A stretch of DNA of 64,000 bases from JBDGYW01 sp964518955 (GTDB taxonomy: Bacteria; Gemmatimonadota; Gemmatimonadetes; Gemmatimonadales; GWC2-71-9), in the NCBI GenBank assembly GCA_964518955.1, contig CAZFHS010000024.1, positions 1 through 64,000 on the forward strand, given 5' to 3'. Both the position numbers and the translations under genes were made by a program. Shown here piece after piece: positions 49,476 to 58,935 of the stretch (position 1 is its first letter; the number at the start of each line of letters is the position of its first letter). The notes below the pieces were generated by a model. That model ran no database searches. It was not told the DNA's origin and was given only the letters and a program-made list of their open reading frames with translations.

Positions 49476-51245
49476 ATGCGGTATCCGAAGTTACGCTCGT
49501 GGGTCTGTTTGTTGGGATTCGGACCTCTGTGGCTGATTGGTGGCGCGTGTTCGTCCGACAGTAATCCATCCAGTGGCGTTAGTGACCCAGAGCAGCAATC
49601 CCGGATCCAACCACGCCGAACTTCGTCATCCACTGCGGATCACGACGTCTTCGAAATCCTCCAAGAGCAGTTCTCCACTGGACCGGATGTCACCAGGGCG
49701 TGTCTGAGTTGTCACACCAATGCCGCGCAACAGGTGATGCAAACAAGCCATTGGACATGGCTGTGTCCCGAAATCCGGGCGCAGCGGGAGGCGGCGGTAG
49801 GTGAGCCCGTCGGCAAGGGCCAGCACATCATCAACAACTTCTGCATCGCGCTCGCATCGAACGAGCCCCGCTGTACGAGTTGTCACGCGGGGTACGGCTG
49901 GGAGGACCGAGCTTTCGATTTCGAAGACGAGACACAGGTAGACTGTCTGGTTTGCCACGACAACACTGGAGAGTATCGCAAATTCCCGACTGGAGCCGGA
50001 CATCCGAACTACGAACCTAGAGAATGGCCTGCGGGCTCCGGCAATGTCTGGGAACCGCTGGATCTCTCTCACATAGCACGAAACGTGGGCAAGCCAACCC
50101 GCGAGAACTGCGGCGCATGCCACTTCTGGGGCGGCGGCGGCGAGGGTGTGAAGCACGGCGATCTCGACGCAACGCTCATTGCACCAGGCAGAGAGCTCGA
50201 CGTGCACATGGATACACACGGGCTCGACTTCCGCTGCACGGAGTGCCACACGACAATCGATCATTTGGTTGCCGGTCGATGCTTCACAATACCCGCAGTG
50301 GAGCGACGCGAGTATGTCATCCGGGGACTCGAAACAAACCTGCTGGCGTGTGAATCATGTCATGGGGAAAGTCCTCATCTAGCCTCCAAGCTGAACGATC
50401 ACACCGACAAGGTTGCGTGCCAGGCGTGCCACATTCCCACCATGGCTCGGGAACGGCCGACAAAGGTCTGGTGGGACTGGTCCACGGCCGGTGAGATGTC
50501 GAGTTCTGGAGCACCGATCGTGCGGGGCGATAGCCTCGAGGGATTGAACGTTACGACATACGATTCGAGGAAGGGTGAGTTCATCTGGGCCTTGAACGCG
50601 AACCCGCAATACGTGTGGTTCAACGGCAATGTCGAGCATACGTTCATCGGCGACCCGGTCGATGACGTAACTCCCGCAGGTGAAGAGGAATGTATCGGCT
50701 GTGAGTCTCAGTCGCCGCCGCACCGGCTCGACCTCGCTCGACCCCTCGTATCCATCAACAAGCTCGTCGGTTCGTATGACGATCCGACATCGCGAATCTG
50801 GCCGGTGAAGATTCACCGTGGCCGCCAGCCGTACGATTCGGTGAGCAACGCTCTCGTGATACCGAAGTTGTTCGGGCCGAGGGGATCCGGAGCGTATTGG
50901 GCCGATTATGACTGGGAGACTGCGATCCGCGTTGGCATGGAATACTCCGAACTCGAGTACAGCGGGGCATTCGACTTCATTCAGACTGAAATGTTCTGGC
51001 CGCTGTCGCATATGGTAGCGCCGGCGGAAAACGCCATCGGCTGTGCCGAGTGTCACACCGCTGAAGGCCGGTTGGCGGAACTCGCCGGTTTCTACATGCC
51101 CGGTCGCGATCGAAGTCCGCTGGTAGATGGCTTCGGCTTCTTTGTACTTGCAGCTGTGCTACTTGGGGTCGGAGCGCACGGAGGAATCCGGTATGTGGGT
51201 GCCAAGCGACAGACCCGGCCCAAGCGGACGGGGGTGGAGTCGTGA
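49476..51245 (+). CDS. Octaheme c-type cytochrome (tetrathionate-reductase/OTR-like)
   Basis: Exported multiheme protein of 589 residues. Eight CxxCH heme sites can be counted: CLSCH, CTSCH, CLVCH, CGACH, CTECH, CESCH, CQACH and CAECH. One further CIGCE lacks the His. The N-terminus is a signal or lipoprotein sequence (WLIGGAC) and a C-terminal membrane anchor (FFVLAAVLLGVGAH) is present. Eight hemes and this length fit the octaheme tetrathionate/nitrite/hydroxylamine reductase group. The gene overlaps the cytochrome b gene by four bases, so electrons likely come from the quinone pool. The substrate is unproven. Confidence 0.87.
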   Translation: MRYPKLRSWVCLLGFGPLWLIGGACSSDSNPSSGVSDPEQQSRIQPRRTSSSTADHDVFEILQEQFSTGPDVTRACLSCHTNAAQQVMQTSHWTWLCPEIRAQREAAVGEPVGKGQHIINNFCIALASNEPRCTSCHAGYGWEDRAFDFEDETQVDCLVCHDNTGEYRKFPTGAGHPNYEPREWPAGSGNVWEPLDLSHIARNVGKPTRENCGACHFWGGGGEGVKHGDLDATLIAPGRELDVHMDTHGLDFRCTECHTTIDHLVAGRCFTIPAVERREYVIRGLETNLLACESCHGESPHLASKLNDHTDKVACQACHIPTMARERPTKVWWDWSTAGEMSSSGAPIVRGDSLEGLNVTTYDSRKGEFIWALNANPQYVWFNGNVEHTFIGDPVDDVTPAGEEECIGCESQSPPHRLDLARPLVSINKLVGSYDDPTSRIWPVKIHRGRQPYDSVSNALVIPKLFGPRGSGAYWADYDWETAIRVGMEYSELEYSGAFDFIQTEMFWPLSHMVAPAENAIGCAECHTAEGRLAELAGFYMPGRDRSPLVDGFGFFVLAAVLLGVGAHGGIRYVGAKRQTRPKRTGVES

Positions 51246-51841
51246 AGCGAGCATTCATCTACACCCGGTTTGAGCGCTTCTGGCACTGGACCCAGGCTCT
51301 GCTCATCATATCACTCGCACTGACCGGAATGGACATTCACCTGGCTAGTTTCGAGATCATGCGGTTCGACCAAGCTGTACGTATTCACGAGTTGCTCGCC
51401 TGGTCGCTATTGGTCCTCACTGTGTTTGCTGCGTTCTGGCACTTCACGACGGGTGAGTGGAGGCAATACTTGCCGACGCGCAAGTACCTGGGTGCCATGG
51501 TACGCTATTATCTGATAGGTATTTTCCGCGCCTCACCGCACCCGGTCAGAAAAACGCAACTATCGAAATTGAATCCACTGCAGCGAGTGGCGTATCTGGG
51601 ATTCAAACTGCTGATGATGCCGCTCGCAGTCGTGACTGGGCTTGCCTACCTCTTTTACAACGAGCTAGCAGCTGCGGGTTGGCTGCCTGGTGGTGTCGGG
51701 TTGGTGGCCACCCTTCATACTTTCTCAGCATTCTTGCTGTTGGCCTTCCTGATAACACACGTCTATCTGACCACTACGGGCCATACTTTGACGAGCAACA
51801 TCAAGGCGATGATAACCGGTTGGGAAGAACTGGAAGACTAG
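51242..51841 (+). CDS. Membrane cytochrome b subunit
   Basis: Inner-membrane di-heme cytochrome b-type protein of 199 residues with four hydrophobic segments. Candidate heme ligands are His in FERFWHWTQALL, RIHELLAWSLL, AAFWHFTTG, VATLHTFSAF and ITHVYLTTTGH. It resembles the cytochrome b of Ni/Fe hydrogenases and thiosulfate reductases. The start is GTG in a GTGA overlap with the octaheme gene, so the two form a quinol-linked respiratory enzyme pair. Confidence 0.85.
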   Translation: MKRAFIYTRFERFWHWTQALLIISLALTGMDIHLASFEIMRFDQAVRIHELLAWSLLVLTVFAAFWHFTTGEWRQYLPTRKYLGAMVRYYLIGIFRASPHPVRKTQLSKLNPLQRVAYLGFKLLMMPLAVVTGLAYLFYNELAAAGWLPGGVGLVATLHTFSAFLLLAFLITHVYLTTTGHTLTSNIKAMITGWEELED

Positions 51842-51852
51842 TGGGAGCGGTC

Positions 51853-52335
51853 ATGAAATACAGAATGATGTTACTGGTGACGGTCCTGGCGACCTCGAGT
51901 TTGGCGATCCCAGTGAGCACCCATGCCCAAGGCCGATTCAACTGGAGAGGCGGTCAAGGCTGGGGAAGCGGTAATCCGTACGGCCGCATATATGACGTAA
52001 GAACGGTCGAGACCCTCGAGGGCGAGGTCGTGGCGGTTGAGCGCTTCGACCCAGGGCCGGAAATGGCGCCGGGAGTGCATCTGGTACTGCGTGCCGGAAG
52101 CGAGACGATATCGGTTCACCTAGGGCCCGCCTGGTACATCGAGAACCAGGAGGGCAGAATCGAATCGGGAGACGGGGTCACAATCGAGGGCTCGCGCGTG
52201 GAATTCGAAGGATCGTTGGTTTTGATTGCGGCCAGGGTGATTCGAGGGGAAGAGACGCTCGTCCTGCGGGACCAGAACGGAATCCCCATTTGGAGTGGGT
52301 GGCGTGGTAGAGGTGCCCGGAGGCGGCGGCCGTAA
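51853..52335 (+). CDS. Small exported protein of unknown function
   Basis: A 160-residue protein with a signal peptide (cleavage near THAQG) and a compact beta-rich body (TLEGEVVAVERF, VHLVLRAGSETISVHLGPAW, GDGVTIEGSRVEFEGS) that resembles an OB-fold. It ends in a basic tail. The ATG follows a GGGAGCGG site 11 bases after the cytochrome b gene, so it is probably made with it; an accessory role for the cytochrome is an inference. The open frame extends upstream in another gene's antisense-free frame and is not used. Confidence 0.7.
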   Translation: MKYRMMLLVTVLATSSLAIPVSTHAQGRFNWRGGQGWGSGNPYGRIYDVRTVETLEGEVVAVERFDPGPEMAPGVHLVLRAGSETISVHLGPAWYIENQEGRIESGDGVTIEGSRVEFEGSLVLIAARVIRGEETLVLRDQNGIPIWSGWRGRGARRRRP

Positions 52336-52348
52336 AGGAGGTGGTTGA

Positions 52349-52891
52349 ATGAGTCGGACAAAGTGGTCAATTAGCGCCCTGACACTCTTGGCAACTGCAG
52401 GTTGTGTCACCGTGCGTGTGGCCGCGGACATCGATCCGCACGCAGACTTCTCGAGTTACCAGACGTATGCATGGGACCCAGATCACACCGACTCGACCGG
52501 TGACCCTCGTATGGACGACACAGACTTCGATTCTTGGGTACGATCCTTTGTCGCAGATGGTCTCGTGGCTCGGGGATTGCGTGAGACCCAAGAATCCTCA
52601 GCCGATCTGCTGATCCATTACCACGCGAGCGTCCATCAGAGGTTTGACGTGTACACAGTCGATAGCGAGCGCGGTTACGAGTACCATGGGGAAGAGGAAC
52701 AGTTGTTCGATTATGAAGAAGGGACTCTCGTCCTTTGTATGGTGGATCGGTCTACAAGCCGAGTCGTGTGGCGGGGATATGTACACACCAACGTGGAGGG
52801 TGTGATGGACGATCCCGAGCTAATTGAAGAGAGACTGACAGAGGCAGTGCACAAGGTGCTAGAACGGTTCCCAGTGCCGCTCGCTCGATGA
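52349..52891 (+). CDS. DUF4136-type lipoprotein
   Basis: A 180-residue lipoprotein; the lipobox is LATAGC near residue 19. The body follows the DUF4136 pattern: HADFSSYQTYAWDPD at the start, WVRSFVADGLVARGLRE and SSADLLIHYHASV in the middle, and STSRVVWRGYVHTNVE near the end. The function is unknown; the family is common in Gram-negative envelope proteins. A GGAGGTGG site precedes the ATG, 13 bases after the small exported protein. Confidence 0.85.
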   Translation: MSRTKWSISALTLLATAGCVTVRVAADIDPHADFSSYQTYAWDPDHTDSTGDPRMDDTDFDSWVRSFVADGLVARGLRETQESSADLLIHYHASVHQRFDVYTVDSERGYEYHGEEEQLFDYEEGTLVLCMVDRSTSRVVWRGYVHTNVEGVMDDPELIEERLTEAVHKVLERFPVPLAR

Positions 52892-52970
52892 CGGCTGAGC
52901 AGCGCCTGTGCACTCGTGATCGGCCGGAGTATGTGCAGCGATTGACGGCTTGCTCAATGCGAGGCCTTCT

Positions 52971-55601
52971 GTGAACGAACTCGCGGCACGCCTGAACACC
53001 ACCCTCTCCGGGCGTTACGCCGTCGGCCGAGAGGTAGGCAGCGGCGGCATGGCGGTCGTGTTTGAGGCGAATGATATCAAACACGACCGTACCGTAGCGC
53101 TCAAGGTCCTTCGCCCCGACGTGATGGCATCGGTCAGCGGCGCTCGTTTCCTTCAGGAAATCCGGATCGCCGCCGGGTTACGACACCCCAACATACTGCC
53201 GCTGTACGATTCCGGAGATGCGGACGGACTCCTCTTCTACGTAATGCCCCTGGTAAATGGCGTATCGCTACGAGACAAACTCGCGCGCGACGGTCAGCTT
53301 CCGATGGATGAAGTACTGCGAGTCGCGGCGGTTGTGGCTGACGCACTGACGCACGCGCACGCGCGATCGGTCGTACACCGAGATATCAAACCCGAAAACG
53401 TGCTGATCGAGGAACACCATACATTCATCACCGATTTCGGCGTTGCCAAAGCCATCTCGGAGGCGAAAGAGCCGGGCGGCCTTACTACCGAGGGGCTGAC
53501 GGTGGGTACACCGGCGTATATGTCGCCGGAACAGGCGGCGGCCGATCCGGCTCTCGATCACCGCACCGACATCTACGCATTGGGTCTCCTGTGTTACGAG
53601 ATGGCGTGTGGACGACCGCCCTTTGAGGCAGCCACTCCTCAAGAGTTACTGGTGGCGCACATCACCCAGATTCCGAAACCCCTTTCTGCACACCGACCAG
53701 GCGTGTCTCGTGACTTCGAGCGGCTGGTGAAAAAGTGTCTCGAGAAAAACCCCGACGACCGTTGGCAGGACACCGAAGCGGTATGGCAACGTCTCAAGGA
53801 GCAGCTGCACACCGAGGAGGGGCAGTCAGGGCCCGGGGGCGGATTCCGGTCGCGCTTGGGAGCACCAGGCCGCCTTGTTTTGGCCGCTGTGGTCGTGCTG
53901 ATCGTCGTGTTGGCGGTCGCGAAGGTCTTGCCCGGTTTCGTTGCCGACGCGGCGCTCGAGACACAGGGAAGGGTGCTGATCCCGCCACTGGATAATCGAA
54001 CGGGCGAAAACCTCCACGACGCGCTGGGAGCGCTGGCCGCCGATCTGATAGCGGGCGACATCGACCGAGCCGGGTTTGCGCAGGCTGCCGCACTTCCCCC
54101 CGACCTCATGTCCGAATTGGACGGTGCCAACACTTCCGCGCGGAGTGCCGTTCTTCAAGCAGCGGCCCAGGAGGTCGGTGCGGAGGTCGTTGTGTCGGGG
54201 TCGTTCTACGCGCGAGGTGATTCCGTACAGTTCCAGGTCCAGTTACTCGACAGCCATGGTGCATCGGTTCTGAGAACGATAGATCCGGTTGTCGGTCTGC
54301 CCGACGGCGACGAGGTACTACAATCACTCCGCCAACGAACGATAGGCGCTCTTGCGGTTCAGCTAGACGCGCCCATGGTAGCCGGTGATCTCTTGGAAGG
54401 TGCTTCTCCCACGCTCGACGCATACACTGAGTTTCTAGAAGGGCTGAGACACTTCTACATACGTCAGCACACGGATGCGCTAGTCCATTTCGACTCCTCG
54501 GCCGCACTGGATACTGCATTCGTTGCTCCACTGTTCCTCGGAGCGGTGACTCACCTGAGTCTCGGGCAGTGGGTAGCGGTTGATTCGTTGGCGCGGCTGC
54601 TCGACGGATCGCGGGGCCGGGTGTCTCCTGCGGTGGGCCAAACGGTGAACTGGCTGCTCGCAAACGCGACCGGAGACAGGGCGGCGGCGCTTCGGGCCGC
54701 ACGGGAGGCGACCGAGTTTTCCCCGACATCCAGCGCGTTATACAGGCTGGCCGTGGAAGCGCTCAAGAACAACCGACCGCGGGAGGCGTTGGATGCGTTG
54801 GAGAAGCTCGATCGCGAATGGACGGGTTTCAGAGGCTGGTCGAGTTATTGGGAAACTCTGACCGAGGCGCACCACCTGCTAGGTCAACACGAGCGAGAGC
54901 TGGAGGCCGCGCTTGCCGCACGTGAGCAATATCCCGAACTGGTGAGTGTGCTCAGTTACGGGGTGCGTGCCAACGCTGCACTGGGAGACACTAGCCGAGT
55001 GTTCGACCTGCTCGATCAACGCACAACGCTTCGAGGCGAGCCGGGGTGGCCCCAGTGGAACCTCCCTCTCTCCGCGGCGCTCGAGTTGAGGGCTCACGGA
55101 TACGTTGACCAAGCCGACTCGCTGATCCAGCGAGCGTTGGCGGTGAACCCGGTCCAGCAAAGAGGACAGGTCGGAGGTGGAATGCCCGCGCACGGCGTGG
55201 GAGGAGCGACACTGCGATCCGGGCGTGCGCGGCTGCTGTACCTGGCCCGGCGCTGGGACGAGGCACGCGATATCGCCGACACTCTTTTGTTGGAGGATCC
55301 AGGTAATCCCGAATTCTTGGGGCTGGCGGGTGTCATCGCTGCCAGGGCCGGCGAACGGGACCGGGCTAACAACCTCGCTAGTGCACTCGCACGTCTGGAC
55401 AGGCGCTATTTGTTTGGCACGCACGCGCTCTGGCGGGCACGCATCGCGGCGATTCTGGGCGACCACGATCTTTCAATGCGTCTGCTACACGCCGCATTCC
55501 GCCAGGGGCTCACACACGGAATATGGCTCCACCGCGATGTCGACCTCGAGCCGCTCAGGGAAAGAGAGGATTTCCAGCGTCTGTCGAGCCCTGCTGGCTA
55601 G
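52971..55601 (+). CDS. Ser/Thr protein kinase with membrane anchor and TPR-like periplasmic domain
   Basis: Receptor-type Hanks kinase of about 876 residues. The kinase domain covers about residues 15-285: VGSGGMAVVF, the catalytic lysine in VALKVL, HRDIKPENVL, DFGVAKA and GTPAYMSPEQA are all intact. A single membrane segment follows (LVLAAVVVLIVVLAVAKV near 310), then a FlgO-like or TolB-like stretch and TPR-like helical repeats to the end. GTG 52971 has a GAGG site; a TTG at 52950 is an alternative. The last 47 bases overlap the convergent sigma-54 activator gene. This kinase-TPR architecture is frequent in Gemmatimonadota and Acidobacteriota. Confidence 0.9.
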   Translation: MNELAARLNTTLSGRYAVGREVGSGGMAVVFEANDIKHDRTVALKVLRPDVMASVSGARFLQEIRIAAGLRHPNILPLYDSGDADGLLFYVMPLVNGVSLRDKLARDGQLPMDEVLRVAAVVADALTHAHARSVVHRDIKPENVLIEEHHTFITDFGVAKAISEAKEPGGLTTEGLTVGTPAYMSPEQAAADPALDHRTDIYALGLLCYEMACGRPPFEAATPQELLVAHITQIPKPLSAHRPGVSRDFERLVKKCLEKNPDDRWQDTEAVWQRLKEQLHTEEGQSGPGGGFRSRLGAPGRLVLAAVVVLIVVLAVAKVLPGFVADAALETQGRVLIPPLDNRTGENLHDALGALAADLIAGDIDRAGFAQAAALPPDLMSELDGANTSARSAVLQAAAQEVGAEVVVSGSFYARGDSVQFQVQLLDSHGASVLRTIDPVVGLPDGDEVLQSLRQRTIGALAVQLDAPMVAGDLLEGASPTLDAYTEFLEGLRHFYIRQHTDALVHFDSSAALDTAFVAPLFLGAVTHLSLGQWVAVDSLARLLDGSRGRVSPAVGQTVNWLLANATGDRAAALRAAREATEFSPTSSALYRLAVEALKNNRPREALDALEKLDREWTGFRGWSSYWETLTEAHHLLGQHERELEAALAAREQYPELVSVLSYGVRANAALGDTSRVFDLLDQRTTLRGEPGWPQWNLPLSAALELRAHGYVDQADSLIQRALAVNPVQQRGQVGGGMPAHGVGGATLRSGRARLLYLARRWDEARDIADTLLLEDPGNPEFLGLAGVIAARAGERDRANNLASALARLDRRYLFGTHALWRARIAAILGDHDLSMRLLHAAFRQGLTHGIWLHRDVDLEPLREREDFQRLSSPAG

Positions 55602-58353
55602 CGGCCTCCGGCCGCTTGATGCCGAGTTTCTTCAAACGCGCGTACAGCGTGCTGGGGTGCAGGCCGAGCTGCTCGGCCGCCTTCCCACTCCCTTTGATCT
55701 TCCAACCGCACTCCTCGAGCACGGCAACAATGTGTGCACGCTCCAAGTCTTCCAGTCGTTTCGTTTTCAGGCGTGGGGGCGTCAATTGAGATGGTTTGAC
55801 CGTCTCCGTAGGCTGTTCGAGCATCAGGGTTGTGCCGTGGGAGAGAATCATGGCGCGCTCGATCATGTTCTCGAGTTCCCGCACGTTCCCCGGCCAACCA
55901 TACGACCTGAAGAAATCCATCGTGGCCTCGGGAACGTCCTTTATCGTCTTCCCCAGCGTGGCTTTGAGCGTCGTTATGAAATACCACGTTAGCAGCGGGA
56001 TATCATCGCGTCGCTCGCGCAGCGGTGGAATCGTGATGGGAAAAACTCCGATTCTATAATACAGATCATCCCTGAACCTACCCTCGGCAACGGCGCGGTC
56101 GAGGTCGCGGTTGGTCGCCGCGATCACTCGCACATCGACCTCAGCCGTTCTCGTGGATCCCACACGCTCGAACTCCCCGCTCTCGAGAACTCTCAGCAGC
56201 TTCCCCTGCAATACTGGTGAGAGGTCTCCAATCTCGTCGAGGAGTACCGCGCCACCGTTCGCCACCTCGAAACGGCCGATTCTCCTCTCGAATGCGCCGG
56301 TGAACGCTCCCTTCTCGTGCCCAAACAACTCGCTCTCTATCAAGGTGCCGGGCAATGCCTGGCAGTTGACGTGCACCAATGGCTTACCTCTGCGTCCACT
56401 ACGCTCGTGTATCAACTGTGCCAATCTGTTCTTACCGACGCCGGTTTCTCCCAGGAGCAATACGCTCGCGTCGGTAGGTGCCACCTGCTCGGCGCGGTGT
56501 ATGACGCGCATCCACGCTTCGCTCCTCCCGACGAGGCCTTCTGATGAAGCAGCGGAATCCTCGACTCTCTCTCTGAGGTAGACATTTTCAGCCTCGAGTT
56601 GCTCCTTGAGTCTTGCCACCTCTTCCAGCGCCTCGCGCAACCGCTCTTCCCAATTCTTGCGATCGGTCATGTCCTGGAGCGTCCCTAATACACTGCACGG
56701 TTTGCCGTCAGGCCCAAGCGTCGTTTCGCCGCGGACCGCAACATGTGCGATTTCGTCAGTATGTCCTGAGATGATGCGGAACTCCAACTGATGCTGTTTC
56801 TCAGCAACCTTTGCCTCTCGATTCGGACCTGCAAGCATGTGCCTGTCGTCCGGATGCACTCGGTCAGCAAACGAATTGGCGTGCGGCACATAAGCGTCCT
56901 TATCAAGCCCCAAAATCCGGTACATCTCGTCAGACCACGAGACTGCACCGCTTTGGAGATCCCACTCCCAGTCGCCGACCTTTGCTACGCGCTGAGCGTT
57001 GGCAAGCCTGCGCTCGCTCTTCCGCATGTCCAACTCGGCCACCTTGCGCTTAGTGATGTCGCGATTTGATGCCCGGACCCCGAGAAACTCGCCCTCCTCG
57101 TCGCACACTGGTTGGCATGAATGTTCGATCCAGGATATCGTGCCGTCCGCACGTCGGATGCGAAACTCGACCTCTAGCGGTACTTTTTCGGCGTGGGCCT
57201 TTCGGGCGTGCTCATCCCAGACCAGCATGTCCTCAGCCACGATGATCTCACGTAGCAGGCTGGGGTCGTCAAAAAAATGAGCGGCGTCTCGCCCCGTAAT
57301 GCGTTCGCACGAGGGCGAGACGTAGATGAACTTGCCTTCTGGGTCCTGCCACCACTCCCAGTCGTATGTGAAATCGGCCACGGTTCGATACCTCAGCTCC
57401 GCGTCACAGGCACGCGTTTCCGCGCGCCGGCGCTCTGCCACTTCCTCACGAAGCTCGGCGGTTCGCTCCTCGACACGTTGCTCGAGTGTGAGATTCAACT
57501 GTCTGATCTGTTCCTCTGACCGTTTCCGTTCCGTGATGTCGCGCCAGCACGACCGGCTATACAGAATCCTGCCATCACTGTCGCGCACGGACGTGACGCC
57601 GAGACTCACATCAAGCTTGGTTCCATCTTTACGTTGGAGCTGGAGTTCAGCGTCCCGAACCTCACCGGTGGTTACGAAGGACTCAAACGCCTCTCGAGCG
57701 CCAGCCAGGCTGTCGGCGTGGTACAAGCTGAAGACCGACTGTCCGACGATCTTTTCCTTCGAGTAGCCGAGTGTCGTGGCCAGGGTCTGGTTGCAGCTCG
57801 TGACCATTGCCGTGGCCGGATCCAACGACAACAACATGTCCGGCGCATTTTCATAGAGGTCTTCGTATCTCATTTCAGACTGGTTCAACGCCTGCTCCGT
57901 TTTCACACGAGCAGTAGCGTCACGATCCACTCCGATGTACCCGACGGGCGATCCATTCTTGTCTCTTACCGGTGAAATGACAACTTCGCCCCAGAACTTC
58001 GATCCGTCCTTGCGCACTTGCTCGCAAACGCCGCTCCAGGAGCCGGTCTGCTGCACCTGTCGCATCCGTGCCTCTTCTTCTTCCCGTTCGGACGGTTCCA
58101 CCACAAACGTTATGGACTTGCCCATCACTTCCTCGGCACGGTACTGGTATAACGCCTCCGCGCCGTCACCCCAGAACGTCACACTGCCTTCGAGGTCCGT
58201 GGCGATCACGGAATCGCGAATGCTGTTGAGCAGCTGTGTCTGAAACTGCAGTCGCTCGTCTGCTATCCGACGCAATTCGCTCTCCTGCTTCAGCCGCTTC
58301 GCACAAAGCTCCAGTTCTCTCTCAATCGCGGCCAGATGTTGAGCATTCGTCAT
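55555..58353 (-). CDS. Multi-PAS sigma-54-dependent activator
   Basis: Cytoplasmic 932-residue regulator. It has a short coiled coil, then four PAS domains (about 40-155, 160-280, 325-445 and 455-575), for example GDGAEALYQYRAEEVMGKSI and WEWWQDPEGKFIYVSPSCE. The AAA+ domain (about 620-855) has Walker A GETGVGKN, the GAFTGA loop and LLDEIGDL. A Fis-type helix-turn-helix (SGKAAEQLGLHPSTLYARL) is at the end. A CGAGGAG site precedes the ATG. It is divergent from the STAS-histidine kinase pair, which may share its signalling or be its target. Confidence 0.92.
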   Translation of the reverse strand: MTNAQHLAAIERELELCAKRLKQESELRRIADERLQFQTQLLNSIRDSVIATDLEGSVTFWGDGAEALYQYRAEEVMGKSITFVVEPSEREEEEARMRQVQQTGSWSGVCEQVRKDGSKFWGEVVISPVRDKNGSPVGYIGVDRDATARVKTEQALNQSEMRYEDLYENAPDMLLSLDPATAMVTSCNQTLATTLGYSKEKIVGQSVFSLYHADSLAGAREAFESFVTTGEVRDAELQLQRKDGTKLDVSLGVTSVRDSDGRILYSRSCWRDITERKRSEEQIRQLNLTLEQRVEERTAELREEVAERRRAETRACDAELRYRTVADFTYDWEWWQDPEGKFIYVSPSCERITGRDAAHFFDDPSLLREIIVAEDMLVWDEHARKAHAEKVPLEVEFRIRRADGTISWIEHSCQPVCDEEGEFLGVRASNRDITKRKVAELDMRKSERRLANAQRVAKVGDWEWDLQSGAVSWSDEMYRILGLDKDAYVPHANSFADRVHPDDRHMLAGPNREAKVAEKQHQLEFRIISGHTDEIAHVAVRGETTLGPDGKPCSVLGTLQDMTDRKNWEERLREALEEVARLKEQLEAENVYLRERVEDSAASSEGLVGRSEAWMRVIHRAEQVAPTDASVLLLGETGVGKNRLAQLIHERSGRRGKPLVHVNCQALPGTLIESELFGHEKGAFTGAFERRIGRFEVANGGAVLLDEIGDLSPVLQGKLLRVLESGEFERVGSTRTAEVDVRVIAATNRDLDRAVAEGRFRDDLYYRIGVFPITIPPLRERRDDIPLLTWYFITTLKATLGKTIKDVPEATMDFFRSYGWPGNVRELENMIERAMILSHGTTLMLEQPTETVKPSQLTPPRLKTKRLEDLERAHIVAVLEECGWKIKGSGKAAEQLGLHPSTLYARLKKLGIKRPEAASQQGSTDAGNPLFP

Positions 58354-58586
58354 CGCTACTACTCCTCGTGAGGTGGCGAGGTGTTGTTATCGAGGTGAGT
58401 CTCGCGGAATGTGTTGACCGCGATGCACCGCATGACTCAAAAGTCAATATAACGACCAGTCGATATATGGTCCACAAAGAGTGCCGTATGTTGACCCTGG
58501 ACGTGTGTTCACATTTTAACTCGAACTTGTCAGCACCGTAACATAAAGCCAGTAGCCAACTTACAAACGCGCACTGGGGGGGGGCT

Positions 58587-58601
58587 CGGCACGGTTAGTG
58601 C
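58587..58601 (+). promoter_or_regulatory. Possible sigma-54-type site before the STAS gene
   Basis: CGGCAC, five bases, GTGC has the GG-N10-GC spacing with one mismatch in each half. The same first eight bases CGGCACGG occur in the site before the CWRC gene. The predicted start site is at about 58613, almost at the STAS ATG, which weakens the case unless that gene starts later. Confidence 0.3.
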
Positions 58602-58614
58602 TGTCTGCCGATGC

Positions 58615-58935
58615 ATGTTTCGGATAACTACGGACGACTTGGGGTCGAACACGGTAGTTCATGTGCACGGCCAGCTAGGTGGTTTGGGCGCCGCGGAACT
58701 CGAGCGGGAGTGTGCTGCCGCCGCCGGTTCGTTGTCGGTGGACCTCTCGAACTTGAGCACAGCCGACTCGGAGGGAGTCAGTGCCCTTCGCGCACTCAGA
58801 ACACAGGGTGTGCATCTAGACAACACGCCCGGATTAATCGAGCTGCTACTCGCACAGCCTGAGGGCGCAGAGGGACACAACGTACGGTCTAACCGCCGAC
58901 GCTCTCGTGACCGTTCACCCGGGAGGACGAAGTGA
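58615..58935 (+). CDS. STAS-like (anti-anti-sigma type) domain protein
   Basis: A 106-residue protein with the STAS-like order of strand, helix and central motif: TVVHVHGQLGGLGAAELERE, then SLSVDLSNLSTADSEGVSAL. The Ser in the ADSEGV loop is where family members are phosphorylated. The C-terminus is basic and disordered. Its stop overlaps the GTG start of the histidine kinase. The ribosome site is weak and the real start could be further in. It likely relays a phosphorylation signal linked to the kinase. Confidence 0.65.
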   Translation: MFRITTDDLGSNTVVHVHGQLGGLGAAELERECAAAAGSLSVDLSNLSTADSEGVSALRALRTQGVHLDNTPGLIELLLAQPEGAEGHNVRSNRRRSRDRSPGRTK

